From Candidatus Gastranaerophilales bacterium (GTDB lineage: Bacteria; Cyanobacteriota; Vampirovibrionia; Gastranaerophilales; Gastranaerophilaceae), in NCBI GenBank assembly GCA_944325615.1, contig CALVAU010000049.1, forward strand, positions 1 through 34,811: 34,811 nucleotides of DNA. The letters are read 5' to 3'. Under the pieces are notes generated by a model. It was not told the origin of the DNA. It did no database searches and worked only from the letters and a program-made list of their open reading frames with translations. The position numbers were made by a program, and so were the translations under genes. Positions 7,657 to 16,313 of the stretch are shown here, one piece after another. The stretch's first letter is position 1, and every line of letters starts with the position of its first letter.

Positions 7657-9384
7657 ATGAAAAAGTTGGAATATAAGAAGAGTCAAAAAGGCAACGATGG
7701 TTTAAGTTTAATAAAAAATGCAATATCAGCTTTGCATAAGGAAAATCCTGCTCAGGCAAAAAAGGATTTTACTGATGCTTTGAACTTTTTTAAAGTTAAA
7801 AACTCTATTCCTTATATGTCAGTTTGTCTTAGTTTTTTAGGGCTTACCGATTACATAATTGACAGAAAAAATTACAGTAATTCTCTTGCTTTGATGCATG
7901 ATGGGGCTTATATGGCAGATTACTCGAATTCCACCACCGCAAAATTGGTGAATGAATTTGTATCAGGTAGTATTTGTTTTGCGGAAAAAAATGATAAAGT
8001 CGCACTTTTGCATTACCAAAACGCTAAAAACTATGCTTTAGAAGATGATGAGTTTGATTTGATGAATTATATCGATTTGCAGCTGAATAAAATTAAGCAA
8101 ATTGATACTGCTGTTCCGACTCAAAATGATCCGTTGGTATCGCTTGTTAAAATTGGGCGTTCTATTAATGCGCTTACGGATATAAATGTTTTGCTTAAAG
8201 TTATCGCAGAAGAAACAAAAAATGCAATGCAAGCTGATAGATGTACAGTTTTTATTTATGACAAAGAGAAAAATGAACTTTGGTCAAAAGTTGCATTAGG
8301 AATGGACAGTCAAGAAATTCGTTTTCCTGCTGATAAAGGACTTGCCGGTTACGTTGTTAAAACCGGTGAATCTTTGAATATTGAAGATGCTTATAACGAT
8401 AAAAGATTTAATAAAGATGTTGATTCCAAAACCGGATATCGTACAAAAACAATTCTTTGTATGCCTATAAAAAACAACAATCAAGAAATAATAGGTGCTT
8501 TCCAGGTTTTGAATAAAGTTGATGGAACTTTTACAAAAAATGATGAAGATTTGCTTGTTGCAATTGGCGGAAGTGCAAGTATTGCTTTAGAAAATGCTCA
8601 GCTTTTTGAACAGCAAAAACAATTGTACAAAGAGCAAAAAGAGTTGTTTGAAAGTTTTATAAATACTCTTGCATCTTCAATAGATGCTCGAGATAAGATT
8701 ACAGCAGGTCATTCTAGCAGGGTTAAATTATATTCAATGCTTCTTGCGGATCAGTTGGATCTCAATGAAAAGATGAAAGAATTGATTGAAAAAGCTGCAA
8801 TTTTGCATGATATAGGTAAAATCGGTATCAGAGACAGTGTGCTTCAAAAAGAAGGCAAACTCACGCCTGAAGAATATAGCCATATTCAAGAGCATGTAAA
8901 AATTACGCATAATATTCTTGATAATATTAGTATGTCCAGTGATTTTAGAATAATAACGGAAATTGCCTGCTCTCATCACGAAAAATATGACGGCACTGGC
9001 TATTACAGACATTTGAAAGGCGAAAAAATTCCTTTCGGCGGAAGAATTTTGGCTGTGGCGGATGTGTTTGATGCTATTACATCCCGTCGTCATTATCGTG
9101 ATAAAATGCCGATTAAAAATGTAATTGATATTTTGATAAAAGATTCAGGTACTCATTTTGATAAAGATCTTGTAGATGAGTTTTTAAAAATTTCTGTTGA
9201 TAAAATAATAAAAGTTTTCTTAACAGAAAATCATAACAGTTTTAAAGTCGAAGATCGTAAAACCTTAAGTAAATACAATCTTTTGGATATTTATAATTTT
9301 ATCGTTAACGAAAATGTAAATTCTGAGCAGAAATCTATTGTAGATTTGTTCAATTACTATTATTCTGGTAATATACAGGAGTAG
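7657..9384 (+). CDS. GAF - HD-GYP protein, probable cyclic-di-GMP phosphodiesterase
   Basis: A 575-residue cytoplasmic protein: a helical TPR-like region (about 10-150), a GAF sensor domain (about 165-315), a short coiled coil (316-335) and an HD-GYP domain (about 336-515). HD-GYP metal and substrate residues are visible: GHS (351-353), HDIGK (384-388), HHEKYDGTG (440-448) and VADVFDA (467-473). The last residue of the defining GYP triplet is Tyr instead of Pro (GYY, 448-450). I start at ATG 7657, 8 bases after AAGG; a GTG at 7651 would sit almost on the ribosome site. It heads an operon and probably lowers c-di-GMP in response to a ligand or redox state sensed by GAF; activity is inferred. 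Confidence 0.9.
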   Translation: MKKLEYKKSQKGNDGLSLIKNAISALHKENPAQAKKDFTDALNFFKVKNSIPYMSVCLSFLGLTDYIIDRKNYSNSLALMHDGAYMADYSNSTTAKLVNEFVSGSICFAEKNDKVALLHYQNAKNYALEDDEFDLMNYIDLQLNKIKQIDTAVPTQNDPLVSLVKIGRSINALTDINVLLKVIAEETKNAMQADRCTVFIYDKEKNELWSKVALGMDSQEIRFPADKGLAGYVVKTGESLNIEDAYNDKRFNKDVDSKTGYRTKTILCMPIKNNNQEIIGAFQVLNKVDGTFTKNDEDLLVAIGGSASIALENAQLFEQQKQLYKEQKELFESFINTLASSIDARDKITAGHSSRVKLYSMLLADQLDLNEKMKELIEKAAILHDIGKIGIRDSVLQKEGKLTPEEYSHIQEHVKITHNILDNISMSSDFRIITEIACSHHEKYDGTGYYRHLKGEKIPFGGRILAVADVFDAITSRRHYRDKMPIKNVIDILIKDSGTHFDKDLVDEFLKISVDKIIKVFLTENHNSFKVEDRKTLSKYNLLDIYNFIVNENVNSEQKSIVDLFNYYYSGNIQE

Positions 9385-9397
9385 AGGTATAAAAAAT

Positions 9398-10939
9398 TTG
9401 AAAAAAAATAAATTCAAATTATTATTGTTGATAGTGTGTATGTGTAGTTGCGGTAGTGCTTGGGCTCAAAATCCTTATGCACGTATTCAGCCTGCAAACC
9501 CTCTATCAGGTTCTCCTTCTGTAGAATTTAATTTTTTTGAGCCTAAACGTGCGACGTTAACTAAAAATGATGTTTACAACCAATACGCAATAGGCTTAAA
9601 TCGTTTTATGCAAAGCAATGTAAGATCTGCGTATGCTGATTTTACAGTATTAATAGAAAGTATTCAGCCAAATGATTATGCTTATCTTCAATTTGCTACC
9701 AAAATGGCAGATATAGGCTTTTTTAACCTTGCAGAAATCTCTTTGAATAAAGTAAAAGATAAAGATATTGCCATTTTGTTAAACGATGAAATTAAACGTT
9801 TTTATTTCCCTTCAGCAAAATTATCTCGTAACGATGAAGTTTATTTAGGGGAAATATTTTCAAATATAATATACAATGATCAAAGTAGAGAAGCGACATC
9901 AGAACTGATTAAAAATACTATGTTAATGGCGGCATCAGATTATGCAAATTATCTTGCAGCTCTTGGCTCTTTTAAATCAGGCAATCAAGAGTTAGCTCTT
10001 AAATATATAGATGATGCAATAGCTAAAAATCCGCAAAATATTAATTACAGCAAATTAAAAGCTGAAATCCTTTCTCAAAGCAAAAAGCCTCAAAATGCTT
10101 TAAAAATTGTTAAAACAATTAAAGAACAGCCTTTAATAACAGATGAATATACAAATAAGATAAATTCTCTTGAGCAATATATTTTATATAAAACTCAAAA
10201 AACTGAAGCAAAGAAAAATTATCATCTCGGATATTATTACTATTACGAAAAAGAATTGAATAAAGCTTTAAAAACTCTTCAAGGAGCTGTTACGACAAAG
10301 AAAAAAGATAACAGAGAAGTATATGCTCTTTTATCAAGGGTTTATTTTGATATGAAAGAGTTTGAAAAAGCCGAAGATATTGCTCTAAAAGCATACAAGC
10401 TTGATAAAAATAATGTAAATGCACTTTTGGTATTAGGTGATGTTGCTTATAGAAAAAAAGATTTTAAAACGGCATTGAAATATTATGAAGATGCTCAAAA
10501 TCATGAAAAAGTATCTCAACTGCCTTCTGTAAAAGTTGCACAAACTTGTTTGATGCATAAAAAAAAAAAAAGAGCTAAGGATATAATTTCAAAAATTTTG
10601 AAAAACCATTCTGATTGTGCTGAGGCATATTATTACATGGCACTTTTTGAAAAAGATAGAGAAATACCTTATTTGAAAAAATCAATTTCAATAAATTTAA
10701 ACTATAAAGATGCTTGGATTGATATGGCAAGAGTTGAAATTGAAAAGAAAAATTTATCTCAGGCAAAAGTTTATTTAGCAATTGCGGGCTCTATTGACGA
10801 AAATGATTTTAGATATTATTATTATCAAGGATTGATTGCAAAAGCACAAGGGTTGGAGAAGGATGCTAATGCAAATTTTCAAAAAAGTCTAAAACTAAAC
10901 CCTGATTACAGCCCTGCAAAAGAGGAATTAAATATATGA
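9398..10939 (+). CDS. exported TPR-repeat protein
   Basis: A 513-residue protein starting at TTG, 10 bases after GAGG and 13 bases after the previous stop. A signal peptide is clear (KKNKFK, then Leu-rich core, cleavage near AWA-QN at 23-24). The rest is mostly helical TPR-like repeats, best seen at about 310-380 and 425-510, which mediate protein-protein contacts, here probably in the periplasm. An uninterrupted run of 13 A (10559-10571) encodes HKKKKR within one repeat. Its last bases overlap the next gene by ATGA, so translation is coupled. The role is unknown; being between a c-di-GMP enzyme and response regulators suggests an envelope component of the same pathway. Confidence 0.85.
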   Translation: MKKNKFKLLLLIVCMCSCGSAWAQNPYARIQPANPLSGSPSVEFNFFEPKRATLTKNDVYNQYAIGLNRFMQSNVRSAYADFTVLIESIQPNDYAYLQFATKMADIGFFNLAEISLNKVKDKDIAILLNDEIKRFYFPSAKLSRNDEVYLGEIFSNIIYNDQSREATSELIKNTMLMAASDYANYLAALGSFKSGNQELALKYIDDAIAKNPQNINYSKLKAEILSQSKKPQNALKIVKTIKEQPLITDEYTNKINSLEQYILYKTQKTEAKKNYHLGYYYYYEKELNKALKTLQGAVTTKKKDNREVYALLSRVYFDMKEFEKAEDIALKAYKLDKNNVNALLVLGDVAYRKKDFKTALKYYEDAQNHEKVSQLPSVKVAQTCLMHKKKKRAKDIISKILKNHSDCAEAYYYMALFEKDREIPYLKKSISINLNYKDAWIDMARVEIEKKNLSQAKVYLAIAGSIDENDFRYYYYQGLIAKAQGLEKDANANFQKSLKLNPDYSPAKEELNI

Positions 10940-11583
10940 AAATAAATATTCTTATAGTTGAAGACCATGAATTAACTCGTTTCGGATTAAAAACGACTTT
11001 TGAAGGCGTTGATTATGTAGAAAATATTTACGAGGCAGAATCAGCGGAGAAAGCTATTGAGGTATTTCAAGCAAATCCTATTGATGTTGTAATTATGGAT
11101 TTGGGGCTTCCAAATATGAACGGTATCGAAGCTACAAAACAAATTCGTTCTTTCAATAAAGATGTAAAAATAATTATTTTAACTTCTCATAACGATGAAA
11201 AAGAAGTGATGAACAGCTTAAAAGCCGGAGCTAATGCTTATTGCTCAAAAGAAATTAATCCGCAAAGACTTGTTGCAGTTGTGCAGTCAGTAGCTGATGG
11301 TGCTGCTTGGTTTGACCCTAGTATTGCGCATATTGTGCTGAAAGCAACAACAACATCAAGCAAATTTGATTCAGATTCAAATTGTAAAGATTATGAATTG
11401 ACTTCAAGAGAAAAACAAATATTGAAGCTTATGACAGAAGGGTATTCAAATATGGAAATAGCACAGCTTTTAGTCATAAGTATAAATACAACAAAAGCGC
11501 ATGTCGCAAGTATTTTGCAGAAATTAGAAGTTGACGACAGGCTTCAAGCTGCATTAAAAGCCCTAAAAAATAATATCGTGTAA
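10936..11583 (+). CDS. response regulator, receiver plus LuxR-type HTH (NarL/FixJ family)
   Basis: A 215-residue transcription regulator. The receiver domain (1-120) has the acidic pair Glu9-Asp10, phospho-acceptor Asp55 (VVIMDLGLPN), Thr83 and Lys105, so it should be phosphorylatable. The LuxR-type HTH occupies about 150-210 ('LTSREKQILKLMTEG', 'NTTKAHVASILQKL'). It overlaps the TPR gene by 4 bases (ATGA). No histidine kinase is encoded in the window, so its partner must lie elsewhere. Confidence 0.92.
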   Translation: MKINILIVEDHELTRFGLKTTFEGVDYVENIYEAESAEKAIEVFQANPIDVVIMDLGLPNMNGIEATKQIRSFNKDVKIIILTSHNDEKEVMNSLKAGANAYCSKEINPQRLVAVVQSVADGAAWFDPSIAHIVLKATTTSSKFDSDSNCKDYELTSREKQILKLMTEGYSNMEIAQLLVISINTTKAHVASILQKLEVDDRLQAALKALKNNIV

Positions 11584-11593
11584 AGGAATTAAG

Positions 11594-12226
11594 ATGTCTG
11601 CATTGGCAAATGTATTGTTAGTCGATGACAATCCTAAATATCTGAAAGATGCCCTGCCATATTATGGGTATAATGTTCGTGTTGCAATAGACGGGATTCA
11701 GGCACTTGAGATTCTTACGACCGAAAAAAGTAAATTTGATATTATTCTTTTAGATGTAATGATGCCAAACCTTGACGGGTGGGAAACGTTAAAGGCTATA
11801 AGAAAATTAGATAAAACAAAATATATTCCGATAATTATGATAACAGCTCTTTCTGAGGAGCAAAAAGTTGTAGCAGGCCTAAAAAACGGTGCTGATGATT
11901 ATATTACAAAGCCGTTTGTCTTACCAAATCTTTTAGCACGTATGGAAGCAGTATTAAGAAGAACGGAATGGGCAGAGCAGGCAAAAAGTTCAATATCAGA
12001 ATTACCGTTTAAGTCAAAAGCTCCGCTTAAAACTCTTACGAATAGAGAATTAGAGGTCTTGACATTGGCTGCGAAAGGTGCAAATAATAAAGATATTGCC
12101 GAAAAATTAGTTTTAAGAGAGGTTACAGTCAAGAGTCACCTTAATAGTATCTTTAAGAAACTGAACGTAACTAGTCGTACACAGGCAGTATTACTGGCGA
12201 TGCAGATGGATTTGATAAAAAATTAA
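11594..12226 (+). CDS. response regulator, receiver plus LuxR-type HTH
   Basis: A 210-residue protein with the same layout as its upstream neighbour but clearly diverged. Receiver residues are Asp11-Asp12, phospho-acceptor Asp54 (ILLDVMMPN), Thr84 and Lys106 (TKPF), all intact. The linker (about 127-145) leads to a LuxR-type HTH ('LTNRELEVLTLAAKG', 'VTVKSHLNSIFKKL'). The receiver resembles PhoB/OmpR-type receivers while the output is LuxR-type, a combination also seen in cyanobacterial and plastid Ycf29-like regulators; I note this as a likeness only. It begins 10 bases after the previous gene with AAGGA. Confidence 0.92.
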   Translation: MSALANVLLVDDNPKYLKDALPYYGYNVRVAIDGIQALEILTTEKSKFDIILLDVMMPNLDGWETLKAIRKLDKTKYIPIIMITALSEEQKVVAGLKNGADDYITKPFVLPNLLARMEAVLRRTEWAEQAKSSISELPFKSKAPLKTLTNRELEVLTLAAKGANNKDIAEKLVLREVTVKSHLNSIFKKLNVTSRTQAVLLAMQMDLIKN

Positions 12227-12255
12227 CATTTAAAATATACATAAAGGAGAATAAA

Positions 12256-12786
12256 ATGATTGATTATACCAAGGAAGAATTAGTCGAATTATTACAAAAA
12301 TATCCCGAAAAATTCAATGAATGGAAACACGAACAAGAAGAGGTTGACCTTAGTGAGGTGGACTTTTCAGGCATAAATCTTGCGGAAATAGATTTCAGTG
12401 ATGTTGATCTAAATTCAAGTTCATTTGCAGATTGTGCATTATCTTTCGTAAAGTTTAATAATGCAGATTTAACATCAGTAGATTTTACAAGAGCAAGAGT
12501 TTTGGAATGTGATTTTACAGATGCACTTTTGAACGGTGCGGATTGCAGTTATGCAGAAATGACTTACTGTAATTTCACTGATGCAGATATGGCGGGATGT
12601 ATTTTCTCAGAAAGCGATTTGAGTAATTCTGATTTGTCAGCTTCTGTAAATCTTCATGCTTGTCGTTTTGATGAAGATACTATTTGGCCTGATAATGAAT
12701 TGATGCCTGAAGATTTTGATGCAAAATACAGTGATGATTTATCATCTTTAAAAGATGATGAAGATTCAGCGATAAGTGATTACTAA
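12256..12786 (+). CDS. pentapeptide-repeat protein
   Basis: A 176-residue acidic protein. Residues about 30-131 are tandem pentapeptide repeats of the A(D/N)Lxx type (VDLSE VDFSG INLAE IDFSD VDLNS and so on), which fold as a right-handed quadrilateral beta-helix. The N-terminal 28 residues are helical; the tail (130-176) is Asp/Glu-rich. Some members bind DNA gyrase or act in regulation, but most are uncharacterised. It is the last gene of the operon, with an AAAGGAG site and a strong terminator after it, so its role is probably linked to the two response regulators. Confidence 0.88.
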   Translation: MIDYTKEELVELLQKYPEKFNEWKHEQEEVDLSEVDFSGINLAEIDFSDVDLNSSSFADCALSFVKFNNADLTSVDFTRARVLECDFTDALLNGADCSYAEMTYCNFTDADMAGCIFSESDLSNSDLSASVNLHACRFDEDTIWPDNELMPEDFDAKYSDDLSSLKDDEDSAISDY

Positions 12787-12802
12787 TCATTAAAATACAA
12801 CT

Positions 12803-12838
12803 AAAAAACGCCTTGTAGATTTTACAAGGCGTTTTTTT
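12803..12838. terminator. bidirectional terminator, signalling operon and aroF
   Basis: Stem ACGCCTTGTA / TACAAGGCGT with a 5-base loop, extended by A's on the left and T's on the right, so that each strand ends in a T-run. It serves the plus-strand operon and the convergent aroF gene. Confidence 0.93.
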
Positions 12839-12848
12839 ATTCTATTTA

Positions 12849-13898
12849 TTATTCTACATTAGCGCTTAAGCATTTTTTTTCATAATGCAGTCTGTCATTA
12901 AACTGATTAAGTCTTTTCATTACATCCTTAAACATTGGAATAGGAAGACTTTGTTTACCGTCAGAAAGCGCATTTTCAGGGTCGTGGTGTACTTCAATCA
13001 TAATTCCGTCCGCTCCGACAACCAATCCAGCTTTTGCAAGCGGTTCAATCAAATATCTTTGACCGGTACCATGGCTAGGATCAACTATTATCGGAAGGTG
13101 TGAATACTTTTTGATGACAGGAATTGATGCAATGTCCATAACATTTCTTGTAAATGCACTGTCAAAGCTTCTTATACCTCTTTCGCATAAAATTACATTA
13201 TGATTTCCTTGATACATAATATGTTCTGCTGCTAATAAAAATTCTCTTATTGTGCTTGCAAGTCCTCGTTTTAGGATTACTGGTTTATTGCATTTGCCGA
13301 CAGCTTGAAGTAATTTGAAATTTTGGACGTTTCTTGCGCCGATTTGCAATACATCAATGTATTCGCACATCATATCCAAATCAGATGCGTCCATAATTTC
13401 AGAAACAGTTAAAAGTCCTGTCGCTTCACTTGCTTGTTTTAAAAATTTAAGAGCCTTTTCTCCGTGTCCTTGAAAATCATAAGGAGAAGTTCTCGGCTTA
13501 AATGCTCCGCCTCGTAAGAATTGGCAACCCATTTCTTTTGCTGCCATAGCAACCTGTAAAAGCCCGTCATAATCATCTTCTACAGAACAAGGTCCTACCA
13601 TTGCAACAGGTTTGTTATTACCGCCTATTTTTACTCCGTTTGAAAATTCAATTACGGTATCTTCTTCATGACTATCACGAGAAGCTAATCTGAAGGGTTC
13701 TCTTATTACTTTAACTTCTTTAACTCCCTCATAAGCAGCAATTCTGCCCGGTGTAATTGTTGTTTTATCACCTAAGGCATCAATTACAGTATGCACTTCA
13801 CCTTGGTTGCATCTTACTTGGAAACCGTTTTCTTTCAGTAGTTCAATAATTTTATCTACATTAGCTTGAGTCGCATTGCGCTCCATAATGATAATCAT
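12849..13898 (-). CDS. aroF: 3-deoxy-7-phosphoheptulonate synthase (DAHP synthase, type I-beta)
   Basis: Condenses phosphoenolpyruvate with erythrose 4-phosphate, the first step of the shikimate pathway. At 349 residues it has the I-beta layout: an N-terminal ferredoxin-like regulatory domain (about 1-75) and a TIM-barrel catalytic domain. Key motifs are GPCSVED (102-108), RGGAFKPRTSPY, QIGARN, KPVILKRG and VDPSHGTG. ATG 13898 is preceded by GAGGAG at 8 bases; a second ATG four codons later is less well placed. It is transcribed alone and supplies chorismate for the phenylalanine branch that includes pheA in this window. The N-terminal domain suggests allosteric control by an aromatic amino acid. 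Confidence 0.95.
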   Translation of the reverse strand: MIIIMERNATQANVDKIIELLKENGFQVRCNQGEVHTVIDALGDKTTITPGRIAAYEGVKEVKVIREPFRLASRDSHEEDTVIEFSNGVKIGGNNKPVAMVGPCSVEDDYDGLLQVAMAAKEMGCQFLRGGAFKPRTSPYDFQGHGEKALKFLKQASEATGLLTVSEIMDASDLDMMCEYIDVLQIGARNVQNFKLLQAVGKCNKPVILKRGLASTIREFLLAAEHIMYQGNHNVILCERGIRSFDSAFTRNVMDIASIPVIKKYSHLPIIVDPSHGTGQRYLIEPLAKAGLVVGADGIMIEVHHDPENALSDGKQSLPIPMFKDVMKRLNQFNDRLHYEKKCLSANVE

Positions 13899-13937
13899 AA
13901 ATTTTTCTCCTCGGGGTTCGTAAAATCCAGCGTTACC

Positions 13938-13966
13938 AGTGTAGCATAAAGTTTTTTTCTAATCAA
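13938..13966 (-). promoter_or_regulatory. promoter of aroF
   Basis: On the minus strand TTGATT (13961-13966), 17 bases, TACACT (13938-13943), with TGC just upstream making an extended -10. The -35 box overlaps the stop codon of the upstream TPR gene. Confidence 0.65.
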
Positions 13967-14562
13967 TTTTTCATTAATTTTCTTTTCAAATCTTTTGCAG
14001 GAAAATACTCCGGCAAAATTCTAAGACAGGTATCAACTGAGTTAATTGCTTTCCATTTTTTGCCTTCTGCCAGATAAGCATTTGCTAACAGAACATGAAG
14101 TTCAGGGTCTTGCCACAAGTAGTTTTTAGCTTGTTCTAAGAAAAATTTACCGTAAGAATACAACTCATTATTCCAGAAAACGCGACCTAAATATTTATAA
14201 GTTTCGGTATTTACTGAGGAGAATATATCAGCATAGCTGATTAATTCTTCAACAAATTCACCTTTTTGGTAGTTTATTAGTAAATTCAAATCAATTTCAA
14301 GAAAATTTCTAATTTCAAAATATGTCGGATAAGGGGTTAGTTTTTTTTGTAAAATTCCGCATAGAATTTTTCCCCAACGAGCTCTTGGATCAAGACTAAT
14401 TATTTTATTAAATAAATCTTCGGCTTTTTGTAAATCGCCAATTAGAACTTTGCAATAGGCAAGTTCTAAAATGTAATTATTCTTTTCAAAAAAACTTTGA
14501 CATTCGTCATCAAGGGCGAATGTCAAAAGTTTATTTATAGCTGTGTTGTAATTATATGACAT
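13963..14562 (-). CDS. small TPR-like protein coupled to the upstream TPR gene
   Basis: A 199-residue soluble, helical protein with TPR-like segments at about 35-60 and 120-190. I start at ATG 14562 (MSYNYNTA), one base after the upstream stop (TAA-T-ATG). A longer reading from TTG 14592 would overlap the upstream gene and adds residues of no clear character. There is no Shine-Dalgarno site, so translation probably depends on termination-reinitiation. The function is not known; with the exported TPR protein upstream it may form a scaffold pair. Confidence 0.8.
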   Translation of the reverse strand: MSYNYNTAINKLLTFALDDECQSFFEKNNYILELAYCKVLIGDLQKAEDLFNKIISLDPRARWGKILCGILQKKLTPYPTYFEIRNFLEIDLNLLINYQKGEFVEELISYADIFSSVNTETYKYLGRVFWNNELYSYGKFFLEQAKNYLWQDPELHVLLANAYLAEGKKWKAINSVDTCLRILPEYFPAKDLKRKLMKN

Positions 14563-14563
14563 A

Positions 14564-15547
14564 TTAATTATTATCTGATGTATTAAAATCAAAATTACTC
14601 ATCATAGAATTCATCATCATAGCTTGAATAACTTGCGGATTCAAGTTTTGAGCACCTTCTTTAGTACCTGCTTGCATCATATAAGGAAGCATTTGTGCCA
14701 TTGGGTCATTATTTTGATTTCTGTTATTTCCTAGCATCATACTCATTTCTGCCATTTGAGGATTTTGATAAGCTGTACTTGCTGTTGGTTGGATTGAAAC
14801 TGTCATACCGGCTTTTCTTAAGGTATTGATTGCAGATACAATGTCCTCATTTGATACTTCGCCGTCAGCCATTGCAATTTTGTTATCAGTAAGAATTTCA
14901 CCGGAGTGCTGTTGGTCAAAATCTTTGATTTCTTGAACATCTTCTTTATCTAATTCAGGTTTTCTGTTGATATTTTCTTGTATATTTTCAAGTTTTTTAA
15001 GCTTCATTTGATCTTTTAACTCAGGAGAAAATCCGTCATCGTAAGGAGCATTAATGAATTCATCTAACGGATCCGGTTCTTCGCTCTGCATTAGAGCTGA
15101 ATCAACACATAACGGTCCACCTGTAAGGCAATCTCTGCCTTTAGCTGCAGATGTTACGAAGGCTTCATTTGTGTTCATTGCAATAACTTTTTCGTAAAGT
15201 GCTATTGCTGCATCAGAATCCCCTAGATTTGCAAGAGTCATTGCAAGATAGTATGTTGCTTTAGGATCATCTGGTGATTTTTTCAAATATGAAAAAATCT
15301 CTTGCGCAGCACCTGTATAATTACCTTTTTTATAGTTGCTTACTGCATGATTTAAATTCGGATTTGGATACAACTCAGGGTGGTATTCTATTACACTTGT
15401 TGGTACCGGGGGTTCTTCTGTTACTGTTTTTGGTATTGTAGATTCGTTAATTACAGCATAAGGTTTTTGTTTTGCTGCAGCAAAAGATGGAGCTGCTGCA
15501 CCTAAAACCATTATGGCTGATAAAAATAAAGCTAATTTCTTATTCAT
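14564..15547 (-). CDS. exported TPR protein with a Gln/Asn/Met-rich tail
   Basis: A 327-residue protein from ATG 15547 (MNKKLALF), chosen because AAGGA lies 8 bases upstream; ATG 15556 sits directly on that site. A signal peptide is evident (cleavage near SFA-A, residue 23). Residues about 60-125 contain two TPR units ('AVSNYKKGNYTGAAQEIF', 'ATYYLAMTLANLGDSDAA'). A charged linker follows, and the last 70 residues are rich in Met, Gln and Asn, probably disordered or self-associating. It is likely periplasmic or surface-associated. The family is not recognised beyond the TPR. Confidence 0.82.
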   Translation of the reverse strand: MNKKLALFLSAIMVLGAAAPSFAAAKQKPYAVINESTIPKTVTEEPPVPTSVIEYHPELYPNPNLNHAVSNYKKGNYTGAAQEIFSYLKKSPDDPKATYYLAMTLANLGDSDAAIALYEKVIAMNTNEAFVTSAAKGRDCLTGGPLCVDSALMQSEEPDPLDEFINAPYDDGFSPELKDQMKLKKLENIQENINRKPELDKEDVQEIKDFDQQHSGEILTDNKIAMADGEVSNEDIVSAINTLRKAGMTVSIQPTASTAYQNPQMAEMSMMLGNNRNQNNDPMAQMLPYMMQAGTKEGAQNLNPQVIQAMMMNSMMSNFDFNTSDNN

Positions 15548-15574
15548 CTTAATCATCCTTTTTCTTAATTTTAA

Positions 15575-15594
15575 TGATTTTATATATAAAATCA
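15575..15594. promoter_or_regulatory. 20-bp perfect palindrome upstream of the TPR pair
   Basis: A perfect dyad centred on TATATA with outer arms TGATTTT / AAAATCA, about 28 bases upstream of the start codon. It lies in a likely promoter region (TTTGAT or TTGATT followed by TAAAAT at 16-17 bases on the minus strand), so it may be an operator. Being AT-only in its centre, chance is possible. Confidence 0.4.
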
Positions 15595-15657
15595 AATATT
15601 GATTTATTTTATTATATATCTTTTTCCCAAAATATACACTAATATAAATATATGAAA

Positions 15658-16239
15658 TTAATTGTTATCTTTTTTAAACATATGGCGTTTTTTGTAAAGT
15701 ACAACAAAGAAAAGAATAATCAGAACTGTTACACCAAGTATTACCCATTCAATGTAGTGTTTAATGGTTTCACCAAATAGCATTAAGACCAGACTGACTA
15801 AGAAAAATCTTAACCCCCTGCCAAGAAAACTTGCAAGCATGAACTTCCAAAAGTTCATACTTAAAATACCGCTTGCAATTGTAAAAATTTTATATGGGAT
15901 TGGGGTGAAAGCTGAGAAAAATACAGCAAAAGATCCGTATTGACCATATAGTTTTTCGACTTGTTCGAATTGTTCATGTTTGTTTCTAAATAAAAAATTG
16001 AATACCGGTCTGCCGCCCAAAAATCCTATTAGATAACCAACCGCACCACCGAGAGCTGATGCTATTGTACAAATTGTTGCATAATACATGGATTTTTCAG
16101 GTTTTGCAAGATCCATTGAAATCAGAAGAATATCTGGAGGAGGTACTAGGAAAAAGCTTTCAATAAAAGAGTTTAAAGCAAGCCCTTGTACCCCCAAACT
16201 TTGAAAAATATCATTAATTTTTACAAGAATTTCATGCAC
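15658..16239 (-). CDS. YqaA/DedA-type membrane protein (VTT/SNARE-associated domain)
   Basis: A 193-residue inner-membrane protein with about five hydrophobic segments. The VTT-type core shows an N-terminal 'E-x-F-x-x-x-P' (ESFFLVPPPD), a 'GGAVGYLIGFLGG' segment, 'FFSAFTPIPYKIFTIASGI' and 'FLGRGLRFF', as in YqaA-like relatives of DedA. These proteins are linked to phospholipid or carrier-lipid flipping and membrane homeostasis. I start at GTG 16239, 10 bases after GGGAG; TTG 16269 lies at or upstream of the predicted transcription start. The tail is Lys/Arg-rich and cytoplasmic. Confidence 0.85.
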   Translation of the reverse strand: MHEILVKINDIFQSLGVQGLALNSFIESFFLVPPPDILLISMDLAKPEKSMYYATICTIASALGGAVGYLIGFLGGRPVFNFLFRNKHEQFEQVEKLYGQYGSFAVFFSAFTPIPYKIFTIASGILSMNFWKFMLASFLGRGLRFFLVSLVLMLFGETIKHYIEWVILGVTVLIILFFVVLYKKRHMFKKDNN

Positions 16240-16273
16240 GTTATTTTCTCTCCCTAATCTTTTCGGCAAAAAT

Positions 16274-16282
16274 ATTATAGCA
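16274..16282 (-). promoter_or_regulatory. extended -10 promoter of the YqaA-like gene
   Basis: On the minus strand TGC-TATAAT (-10 at 16274-16279). Transcription would begin near 16267, which supports the GTG 16239 start. The -35 region is poor. Confidence 0.6.
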
Positions 16283-16313
16283 TGAATATTTCTAAATAAA
16301 TTTTATTTATAAG

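Noticed and set aside
14563..14592. Longer N-terminus of the small TPR protein from TTG 14592
   Set aside because: It would overlap the upstream gene with no ribosome site, whereas ATG 14562 sits one base after the upstream stop, typical of coupling.
16240..16269. Longer N-terminus of the YqaA-like protein from TTG 16269
   Set aside because: The codon lies at or upstream of the predicted transcription start and has no ribosome site; GTG 16239 follows GGGAG at a good distance.
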